Positions 35,642 through 41,697 of a stretch of 64,000 nucleotides of DNA are shown one piece after another. Each line of letters starts with the position of its first letter. The first letter of the stretch is position 1. The notes under the pieces were generated by a model. The model was not told where the DNA came from and ran no database searches. It was given only the letters and a program-made list of their open reading frames with translations. This DNA is from Cellvibrio sp. pealriver (lineage in GTDB: Bacteria > Pseudomonadota > Gammaproteobacteria > Pseudomonadales > Cellvibrionaceae), in contig NZ_KQ236688.1 of the NCBI RefSeq assembly GCF_001183545.1, positions 3,484,395-3,548,394 on the forward strand, written 5' to 3'. The position numbers and the translations under genes were made by a program.

Positions 35642-36094
35642 ATGAGAAGAAACACTAATTCATGGCTGATAGTGACAGTATTCGTACTGCTATCTTTTAG
35701 TAATATAACCTTTGCAATTGATAATCCCGATGCACCAGATTTGGTTGCAGAGTTTAAAGCTAGAGAAAAGTCTTTAATTGCAGCAGCTGAAAATCCAAAC
35801 AACGGCTATCGGGATTATTTGCTGGCGTACACGAGTTACTTGGAGTTTCTAGATAAAGAACTTAACACTGTTTATCAGAACCTTCGTTCAAAACTTCCAG
35901 AGGATCAGAAAAAGCAGCTGAAAGATTCCCAAGTTAATTGGATCAAGTATCGGGACTTTGAATTTGAGTTTATTGAAAATACTTGGACGAAAGCCGATTT
36001 CGGTAGTTCGTCCAGTATCAGTCGCGGACAATATAAAGCGAGTGTTGTGCGGGATAGAGTAATTCAGTTAATGCATTACTCGGTAGCCTACTAA
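35642..36094 (+). CDS. LprI-like (DUF1311) exported protein
   Basis: 150 residues from the ATG at 35642, which has AGGAG seven bases upstream; the in-frame ATG at 35591 lacks a ribosome site. A signal peptide (about 1-23, LLSFSNITFA) is followed by a helical LprI/DUF1311 domain: YLLAYTSYLEFLDKELNTVYQNLRSKLPEDQKKQLKDSQVNWIKYRDFEFEFI. Family members include a mycobacterial lysozyme inhibitor, so a periplasmic role against lysozyme is possible. The family's usual Cys residues are not seen. It faces the GH19/inhibitor pair across a shared terminator. Confidence 0.75.
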   Translation: MRRNTNSWLIVTVFVLLSFSNITFAIDNPDAPDLVAEFKAREKSLIAAAENPNNGYRDYLLAYTSYLEFLDKELNTVYQNLRSKLPEDQKKQLKDSQVNWIKYRDFEFEFIENTWTKADFGSSSSISRGQYKASVVRDRVIQLMHYSVAY

Positions 36095-36106
36095 AAATGA
36101 AACGCT

Positions 36107-36137
36107 AAGCATCACTTACGTGTGATGCTTATTTTTT
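36107..36137. terminator. Intrinsic terminator between convergent genes
   Basis: AAGCATCAC, loop TTACGT, GTGATGCTT, then ATTTTTT on the plus strand. It overlaps the last codons of the minus-strand lipoprotein gene. Confidence 0.85.
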
Positions 36138-36656
36138 ATTTAATTCAGTTCCCTGCCAGTACCACTTTGTTGTTGTGTAACTGTCAGCTGCGTCTTTTAC
36201 TGTTGTAGTAACCGTTTGGTTTTTCTTATCCAGCGTAAATTCAGAATAATTGCCCACATATACGTATTGCCGGGTAGCTGAATCAAATACCCAATAATCC
36301 AAATAGAGATTGGGTGTACCGAAGCTGGTAGTAATTGCCAAATCAGGTACGTCATCGAAGTTAATATCTGCAAAAGAAACATAGCCAATGTCTCCTTCAA
36401 ACAGAGATGTATTTTCTATAACTGTGAGTATCTGTGAATTTTCGTTCACATTCGTAACTAATTGAGCAATCAACTTTTCATCATCAGCTATGGAAGTCGT
36501 TGTTATCGTCACAATAATAGGACTTGAGTTTATTTGATAGGAGCATGGATCCAATTTTTCAAATGAAAACTCACAAGTATTGTTTGATGTTTTTATCTCC
36601 TGAGCCAAGCAGGATTGTAGAAATACTAATGACAAAAAGGGTAATATTTTTTTCAT
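36129..36656 (-). CDS. XAC2610-like periplasmic lipoprotein, probable muramidase immunity protein
   Basis: 175 residues. The leader MKKILPFLSLVFLQSC ends in a lipobox-like Cys at 16. The C-terminal half has VSFADINFDDVPDLAITTSFGTPNLYLDYWVFDSATRQYVY. Its D-x-N-x-D-D-x-x-D loop and the following YxDYWxFD segment resemble the XAC2610 family, PliI-fold inhibitors that neutralise a GH19-bearing lytic effector in Xanthomonas. It begins only nine bases after the GH19 gene on the same strand. The gene is strikingly AT-rich. Immunity function is inferred from fold resemblance plus location. Confidence 0.65.
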   Translation of the reverse strand: MKKILPFLSLVFLQSCLAQEIKTSNNTCEFSFEKLDPCSYQINSSPIIVTITTTSIADDEKLIAQLVTNVNENSQILTVIENTSLFEGDIGYVSFADINFDDVPDLAITTSFGTPNLYLDYWVFDSATRQYVYVGNYSEFTLDKKNQTVTTTVKDAADSYTTTKWYWQGTELNKK

Positions 36657-36665
36657 TGTATAGTC

Positions 36666-37454
36666 CTAAAGTAAGAAGAATTTTGCTCTGTTTAGATATG
36701 CTTGCCTATCATCAAGTCCGTTATATCCACCATTTATTCGTCTAGTAACCCCCTTTAAATCATCAGCGTCTGATAGTTGATTTAGTTTGCGCACATTCCA
36801 AAACCAAATGCTTGCATCAAGTGCTATTGATGGGTGTGCAGATATTAGATTTTCATTTCCTTTAGCGAGTAAGTTTAAACAGGCATAAAAACCATAATCG
36901 GAATAATTTTTTCGGCCGGTTAACTGAATTAATCCTCGTCCTTTAAAACGAGTGCCATCCCCTTTATGAGTGTTGCCCAGATCTTTTCTTCCTTCATAAG
37001 CTGATCCAGTTGCTATCTCTTCTGTATAGGTTAGCGACATACTTTCATGTCCGATCTGTGCTAAAAAATGGGAAGTTCGAAGAGGGGTATTGATATTGTA
37101 GATAGGGAGCTGTTTAGCAAGTAGTGAGTGGTATTTCTTTACACTATTTGAGCTGCCATGAGCCATGATCGCTATGAGTGCATCCATGCTCAACCCTTTT
37201 GAAATGGATTTTTTTAAATGTCTTAACGTGTTTCCATGCGGATCAATCCTACCGTCTGGACGATGCATTTTTACGACAGAGGCTTGATAGTGCTCGATAG
37301 CAGAGACAGTCTTTTTACCTATGCTGCCATCGATACTTAGCTTTTCGGTTAATTGAAATGCTGAGGAACGAGAGAGATTAAGTGCTGCTTGGATGATTTT
37401 TACGTCTATTTTTTGATTGGCACCACCGGTACCTACACTTTGTTTTATACACAT
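36666..37454 (-). CDS. GH19-family muramidase/chitinase-like protein with peptidoglycan-binding-like N-terminus
   Basis: 262 residues from the ATG at 37454, where AAGGGAA sits eight bases upstream; an ATG at 37502 is an alternative. Residues about 12-60 resemble a peptidoglycan-binding module (IIQAALNL, LSIDGSIGKKTVSAIEHYQ). Residues about 88-262 are GH19-like: SHFLAQIGHESMSLTYTEE (likely acid Glu about 137, second Glu near 145), YEGRKDLGNTHKGDGTRFKGRGLIQLTGRKNYSDYG and SIWFWNVRKLNQLSD. No signal peptide is present, so release would need a dedicated secretion system or lysis. AT-rich composition suggests transfer. Confidence 0.82.
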   Translation of the reverse strand: MCIKQSVGTGGANQKIDVKIIQAALNLSRSSAFQLTEKLSIDGSIGKKTVSAIEHYQASVVKMHRPDGRIDPHGNTLRHLKKSISKGLSMDALIAIMAHGSSNSVKKYHSLLAKQLPIYNINTPLRTSHFLAQIGHESMSLTYTEEIATGSAYEGRKDLGNTHKGDGTRFKGRGLIQLTGRKNYSDYGFYACLNLLAKGNENLISAHPSIALDASIWFWNVRKLNQLSDADDLKGVTRRINGGYNGLDDRQAYLNRAKFFLL

Positions 37455-37601
37455 ATAAATTTCCCTTTGTTTTAAAAAATTTCCTTTTTGAATTGTAATC
37501 ATTTTGATAGTAATGAAATGAGGATTACATCACCTAATGCTTTAGATAGATACTTTATTTCAATCCTTATTAAAAAATTCTACAGATTAGACCAACAATA
37601 A

Positions 37602-37625
37602 AAACGACCGCTTAAGCGGTCGTTT
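37602..37625. terminator. Palindromic terminator downstream of the flavoprotein gene
   Basis: AAACGACCGCTT followed by AAGCGGTCGTTT, a perfect 24-base palindrome. It could serve the minus-strand oxidoreductase gene ending at 37668. The T-run is short. Confidence 0.7.
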
Positions 37626-37667
37626 CAAATTTCAACAATCATAATTGCCAATTTTTAAGAGCCACTG

Positions 37668-38582
37668 TCACCAAGTTCCAAAAATCAACGACCGATGTGT
37701 TGCAAACCCTGCTTGTGCGCCATCGCCAATGGCGAAGGTGACGCTGCCCATGGGGCGGGCAAGGTCGCCGCAGGCGAATACGCCGGGTACGGAGGTTTGT
37801 TTGAGTTCATCGGTTTTGATGTAAAAACCAATCGGGCTTTCTGCAATTTCACAACCTAAATCCTGCGCGATGCGGTTTGAAGGTTGCGTGAGTGATGCGA
37901 CAAATAATCCCGCTAATTCCACCAAGCGCCCATTGGCGAGTTTCACAATAATTGATTGCTCGCCCGCCACTTCGGTTACGGTTTCTGTTTGGATTGTCAC
38001 ACCGCGTGCGGCGAGTTGTGCGCACTGTTCTGCGTTGGGCGTGAAGCAATTGTTGGTGAATAATATTGTGGGGCCCCAATCGGGAATCAGCATGGCTTGA
38101 TGGAACGACGCTTCGCTGACGGCGAGCACACCGAGTGCGCCCTCGTTTAATTCGTAGCCGTGGCAGTAGGGGCAGTGGAATAGGGTTTTGCCCCAGCGGT
38201 CTTGCAGGCCGGTGATGGCGGGCAGGTGGTCGCTCACACCGGTGGCGAGGATCAACCGCTTGGCGGTGAAGGTGTTGTTGCCGATTTTGTTGTCAGCGAT
38301 AGTGACAGTAAAACGCTCGCCGGTTTTTTCAGCGGAATCGACCAAGCCTTGCAGCCAGGTCAGGTTGGGGTACTCCAGCAGTTGCGCTTTGGCTTCTTCG
38401 GCGATGGCGCTGGGCGATTTTCCATCTTGCCCGAGCAAGCCGTGCGAGTGGGATGCAAAACGGTTGCGGCGCACACCGCCATCAATCACTAACACACGGC
38501 GACGACCGCGCGCGAGTTGCAGTGCCGCGGCCATACCGGCGTAGCTGCCGCCAATCACAATCACATCGTAAGTTGTTTGCAT
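37668..38582 (-). CDS. Thioredoxin-reductase-like FAD/NAD(P) oxidoreductase
   Basis: 304 residues. The FAD-binding motif is DVIVIGGSYAGMAAALQLARG at the N-terminus. The redox pair is in TLFHCPYCHGYELNEG (Cys about 136 and 139). The FAD-domain end motif is VPGVFACGDLARPMGSVTFAIGDGAQAGF. The NADPH-binding GxGxxx region reads GALGVLAVSEAS and is atypical, so the electron donor may differ from classic TrxB. It follows the Rrf2 regulator gene by nine bases on the same strand, forming an operon that is probably redox or NO responsive. Confidence 0.87.
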   Translation of the reverse strand: MQTTYDVIVIGGSYAGMAAALQLARGRRRVLVIDGGVRRNRFASHSHGLLGQDGKSPSAIAEEAKAQLLEYPNLTWLQGLVDSAEKTGERFTVTIADNKIGNNTFTAKRLILATGVSDHLPAITGLQDRWGKTLFHCPYCHGYELNEGALGVLAVSEASFHQAMLIPDWGPTILFTNNCFTPNAEQCAQLAARGVTIQTETVTEVAGEQSIIVKLANGRLVELAGLFVASLTQPSNRIAQDLGCEIAESPIGFYIKTDELKQTSVPGVFACGDLARPMGSVTFAIGDGAQAGFATHRSLIFGTW

Positions 38583-38591
38583 GCTGTTACC

Positions 38592-39080
38592 TCACTCTGC
38601 ATCCGCAGGAGAATCATCGGGAAAAAGGGAATGTTCATGGGTGCCGGAAAACCCGCGCGCTTGCATGCGCTGGTGGAAATCGGCGCTGAGTTGGGCGAGG
38701 GTGACGGTGCGGAAGCGCGCGAGTAACAGGGCTTCGGCCTCGGCAAAGGCATTGTTGAGCGCGTTGTTAACGGCCTCTTCCACCAGGCAACCGGGCGACT
38801 CGGTGCGGTTGCCCATCGCCAGTAATGTTGGCTCGTCCAGCGCTTGGTAGATGTCGTGCAGGGTGATGGTGTCCAGCTCGCGGCAGAGTTTCCAACCGCC
38901 GCCGTGGCCTTTTTCCGAGCAGACCAGTTGATGCTCACGCAGCCCGGCGAGCACCCGGCGGATCACCACCGGGTTGGTCTTCATCATTTTCGCCAGCGCG
39001 TCCGAGGTCATGGGCGTACCCACCTCGGCCATATGCAGGAGGACGTGCAGCACGCCCGAGAGTCTGGAATCGCGTTTCAT
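38592..39080 (-). CDS. Rrf2-family transcriptional regulator
   Basis: 162 residues. The winged-helix N-terminus reads RDSRLSGVLHVLLHMAEVGTPMTSDALAKMMKTNPVVIRRVLAGLREHQLVCSEKGHGGGW, with the typical Rrf2 GxGGGW wing. The central region lacks the three Cys residues that hold an iron-sulphur cluster in IscR/NsrR; only single cysteines are visible. It therefore may sense redox by another route or bind no cluster. The array of TTACGTAA palindromes directly upstream is its likely operator. It precedes the thioredoxin-reductase-like gene. Confidence 0.9.
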   Translation of the reverse strand: MKRDSRLSGVLHVLLHMAEVGTPMTSDALAKMMKTNPVVIRRVLAGLREHQLVCSEKGHGGGWKLCRELDTITLHDIYQALDEPTLLAMGNRTESPGCLVEEAVNNALNNAFAEAEALLLARFRTVTLAQLSADFHQRMQARGFSGTHEHSLFPDDSPADAE

Positions 39081-39117
39081 GGATCACCTCTTATTCGCCG
39101 GATGTTACGGCGGAATT

Positions 39118-39227
39118 TCACGTAACTAAATCAGTTACGTGAAAAGATAATCCATAAAATCGACTTATGCAACTTTTATTGTTACGTAAGTTAAATACAG
39201 TTACGTAATTTAAATAGTGTTACGTAA
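39118..39227. promoter_or_regulatory. Probable Rrf2 operator array
   Basis: One dyad TCACGTAACT-5 bases-AGTTACGTGA (39118-39142) is followed by three copies of GTTACGTAA whose TTACGTAA cores start at 39182, 39201 and 39220, every 19 bases. The array lies between the SRPBCC stop and the Rrf2 start. Confidence 0.8.
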
Positions 39228-39254
39228 GTTGGACGATGATCCGGCAGAAGCCAA

Positions 39255-39791
39255 TCATCCCGCCAAACGCTGCGCGTATTCCGCTTCCAAACGGGTGTGG
39301 GTTTTCCAGAATCCCTCCGGGGTTTTGCCTTCCAATCGATCGCGCAAAATATTGAGATGGGTATGCCAGCCGCCTGCGACGCTCAAGCGTTCATTGGCAT
39401 TGGTGAGGCGGCGATGGGTGACGGTGAGTTTGACCTTGTCGTCCTGTGGGGCGAGTTCAAAACTCACTTCGGACTCCTCGGGCGAGCCCGCATTCCAGAT
39501 ATAACTGAGCAGGCGCAATGGCTCGCACGCGGTCACTTTGCCCAGCATGGGTACATCGCCCGCGCAGCTGGCGTATTTGGGCGGTGGTATGTCGTGCTCG
39601 GGCGATAGCTCGGAATTGCGAAAGGTATGCTCCACCTTGCCACCCACCTTCTGCTCCACATTGCCCGCCGCCAGCCAGGTGGCGCGCTTGTTAGAATCGG
39701 TCAGGTATTGCCACACCCGCTCAATCGGGCCGGGCAGCAGGCGTTCAATGTGTAAGGTATCCGGGGCGGTTAATACACCGTAGTCGTTCAT
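39255..39791 (-). CDS. SRPBCC/AHSA1-like protein
   Basis: 178 residues from the ATG at 39791, with AAAGGAG seven bases upstream. LHIERLLPGPIERVWQYLTDSNKRATWLAAG is the classical start of the Activator of Hsp90 ATPase 1-like/START-like fold. SYIWNAGSPEESEVSFELAPQDDKVKLTVTHRRL and a late GGWHTHLNILRDRLEG complete it. Members bind small hydrophobic ligands in a cavity. This gene lies downstream of an ArsR repressor gene, a pairing seen often in bacteria, so repressor and START protein probably share an operon. Ligand unknown. Confidence 0.9.
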   Translation of the reverse strand: MNDYGVLTAPDTLHIERLLPGPIERVWQYLTDSNKRATWLAAGNVEQKVGGKVEHTFRNSELSPEHDIPPPKYASCAGDVPMLGKVTACEPLRLLSYIWNAGSPEESEVSFELAPQDDKVKLTVTHRRLTNANERLSVAGGWHTHLNILRDRLEGKTPEGFWKTHTRLEAEYAQRLAG

Positions 39792-39857
39792 CTTCAGCTC
39801 CTTTGGCATAGCGCCAATTGTGGTGATGGGTTGACCCGGTGATTCCGCATCGACCCG

Positions 39858-40214
39858 TTATTGATTCGTTTTGCTGTCTGCTGCCTGATCTTCCGCCAGC
39901 AGCGCGGCGGTCAGTGCATCCAGCCGTTGGTTCCAGAATTGTTCGTAATGGCGCAGCCACTCAATGCCGCCGAGCATCGGGCGCGCATCCAATTGGCATG
40001 TGTGGTTGCGCCCCTGAATACTGCGCACTACCAAGCCTGCGCCCTCCAACACTTTGATGTGTTTGGAAATCGCCGCGAGCGTCATATCAAACGGCGCGGC
40101 CAGTTCGGTAATGCCGCAAGGCGCTTGCGCCAACCGCGCGATCATCGCCCGCCGCGTGGGGTCGGCAAGGGCGTGAAAGACGGCATCCAGTTGTTCAGCT
40201 TGATTGTTTACCAT
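39858..40214 (-). CDS. ArsR-family transcriptional repressor
   Basis: 118 residues from the ATG at 40214. The family signature is clear: DAVFHALADPTRRAMIARLAQAPCGITELAAPFDMTLAAISKHIKVLEGAGLVVRSIQGRNHTC. The metal-binding Cys pair of ArsR/SmtB (CxC in the recognition helix) is absent, so it responds to something other than metal, as in SRPBCC-linked members. Two ACCANNTGGT dyads overlap and precede the start, which suggests autoregulation. The SRPBCC gene lies about 65 bases downstream. Confidence 0.9.
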   Translation of the reverse strand: MVNNQAEQLDAVFHALADPTRRAMIARLAQAPCGITELAAPFDMTLAAISKHIKVLEGAGLVVRSIQGRNHTCQLDARPMLGGIEWLRHYEQFWNQRLDALTAALLAEDQAADSKTNQ

Positions 40215-40261
40215 GTGGTTAAGTATTCTCCTGCAGCTAATAATTGTCAACCATTTGGTTA
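40209..40261. promoter_or_regulatory. Candidate ArsR operators (two dyads)
   Basis: ACCATGTGGT centred near 40214 and ACCATTTGGT near 40254, 40 bases apart, the second extended to AACCATTTGGTT. They overlap the start codon and upstream region of the ArsR gene. Confidence 0.6.
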
Positions 40262-40399
40262 AATATAATAGCAATCGCACTTTGGGTCGAGCGATTCAAG
40301 ACCGATTACGTAGGGTTGGAATGCTTCGGGATTGGAATGGGTAAACGCTGGGCGACAACGGAGAAGTTTTAGGGCACTGGCGTTTGAATTTAACCACCA

Positions 40400-40476
40400 T
40401 CGTCACTCCCGCTTGCGGGAGTCCAGCTTGCCAATAAATCGAATGACCTATGGATCCCCGCTACGCGAGGATGACG
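40400..40476. repeat. Dispersed inverted repeat (CGTCAYTCCCGC / GCGAGGATGACG type)
   Basis: The left end reads CGTCACTCCCGCTTGCGGGA and the right end ATCCCCGCTACGCGAGGATG then ACG. The two ends are near inverted copies, and each contains its own small hairpin. The text closely resembles a widely seen proteobacterial intergenic repeat family. It lies just before the convergent end of the transglutaminase-like gene. Confidence 0.75.
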
Positions 40477-40479
40477 CAT

Positions 40480-41364
40480 TCAGGGTGAAGCAGAGTTATC
40501 CGCTGACGATAGCGGCGAATAATGGCTTTGCTCCACCCAGTGAGCGCCGGTGTAGCGGGTAGTAAAACTGCTGCCGGTGTTGATCCAAAACGCAGTGCGG
40601 TTAAATTGCGCGGTGGGATGATAGTCCGGCAAGGTCGCCGCGAGCGGGTAGGGCGTACCGGTGCTGAGGCGGGATTTTTGCGTCGCCTCCAGAATAAATT
40701 CCTTGCCCTCATGCACCAACACCACCCAGGCATGGCCATCACTCTGGTGTTTACCCAGCGCCACTCGCGCATCAAACCCCATATCGATCAACCAATCCGC
40801 CAGCACAATCGCGTGGTCTTCGCAGTCGCCATGCGGCATAAAGAACGCCTGCCGGCTGGTCTGCCAGAGTTCTTCCTTACCGTAATTCAGACTGTCCAAC
40901 ATGTAGTGTTTGCGCTTGGCGATCACATACAGCGGCATCCACACATTATCGACCGCGAAGGGGCTAAAACCCTCCAGAAACGCATTCACGATATGCGCGC
41001 GCTGGTCGAGCCCCGGCGCAATCGCAGTCGCGTTTTTAATCCCGTTCAGATGAAAAAAATACACGCCGCCAATCGGCGCAGGGTTGCGTGGGTTTGGATC
41101 GTAACGTTGAATAAGTCCGCTGAGTTGTTCGCTGGTGTAATGGAATTGGGTTTGGTTAATCACCACCTCACCCGGTGCAGGGCCACTATTTTCCAAACCA
41201 ACAGGCATAGCCGCATTCGCGCTCTGGCTTTGCGCCAACAAGTTTGCAATCGTTGGGTCATCCCCACTGCGCAAATCGCGCAGCCACATCACCACGGCAA
41301 TCGCCACCAAAATCTGGAACAGGCTGCCAAACGAAAGTGCACTTTTTTTATGTTTGCGGCTCAT
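40480..41364 (-). CDS. Transglutaminase-like cysteine protease-fold protein, membrane-anchored
   Basis: 294 residues. A cytoplasmic lysine-rich start is followed by a hydrophobic anchor (about 10-28). The transglutaminase-core region shows a Cys in FFMPHGDCEDHAIVLADWL (about 182), a His in SDGHAWVVLVHEG (about 210) and an acidic residue in FILEATQ, which together fit a Cys-His-Asp/Glu triad. It is probably an active periplasmic hydrolase or transferase. It lies 13 bases downstream of the DUF350 gene. The substrate is unknown; similar pairs elsewhere are linked to glutathionylspermidine-type or polyamine ligases, which are absent here. Confidence 0.75.
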   Translation of the reverse strand: MSRKHKKSALSFGSLFQILVAIAVVMWLRDLRSGDDPTIANLLAQSQSANAAMPVGLENSGPAPGEVVINQTQFHYTSEQLSGLIQRYDPNPRNPAPIGGVYFFHLNGIKNATAIAPGLDQRAHIVNAFLEGFSPFAVDNVWMPLYVIAKRKHYMLDSLNYGKEELWQTSRQAFFMPHGDCEDHAIVLADWLIDMGFDARVALGKHQSDGHAWVVLVHEGKEFILEATQKSRLSTGTPYPLAATLPDYHPTAQFNRTAFWINTGSSFTTRYTGAHWVEQSHYSPLSSADNSASP

Positions 41365-41377
41365 CCGCGTTTACGCC

Positions 41378-41608
41378 CTAACCTTTAAAACCGAAAGTCA
41401 CAATCAGCGCAACAAACACCAAAATCGACGAAGCAAAAATCGCCACCGCCACATTCCCCTTTTTCAACTCCTCTTCAATGCTCATATTTTTTAATAACTT
41501 CTCATCAATAATCAGCAGCGCCTTCACACCAATAAAAAGCGCAAGCAATGTGTAAGCGAGGTTGATCGATAAGTTAACAGCGGTAGCGATAATAAAATCC
41601 CATTGCAT
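41378..41608 (-). CDS. DUF350-like small inner-membrane protein
   Basis: 76 residues with two hydrophobic helices (about 8-32 and 52-73). The pattern of a first helix NLSINLAYTLLALFIGVKALLIIDEKLL and a second NVAVAIFASSILVFVALIV is like half of the DUF350 family. It is the first gene of a pair with the transglutaminase-like gene. Function unknown. Confidence 0.65.
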   Translation of the reverse strand: MQWDFIIATAVNLSINLAYTLLALFIGVKALLIIDEKLLKNMSIEEELKKGNVAVAIFASSILVFVALIVTFGFKG

Positions 41609-41664
41609 GGTGGTTGGCCTTGGTGGTTATTAAAATTTTAGATGGAAGTGGAATTTAGCGTTTT

Positions 41665-41692
41665 GTAGGTTGGGCGGCAATGCTCAACCTAC
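41665..41692. repeat. GTAGGTTG...CAACCTAC hairpin
   Basis: GTAGGTTG and CAACCTAC are exact inverted 8-base ends around GGCGGCAATGCT. Related elements lie at 35464 and 44999. It ends six bases before the stop of the long gene at 41698 and may act as its transcript-end structure. Confidence 0.65.
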
Positions 41693-41697
41693 TTAAT

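Noticed and set aside
39182..39227. Possible CRISPR array
   Set aside because: The 19-bp period is too short, there are no spacers, and the palindromic cores fit a regulator binding site.
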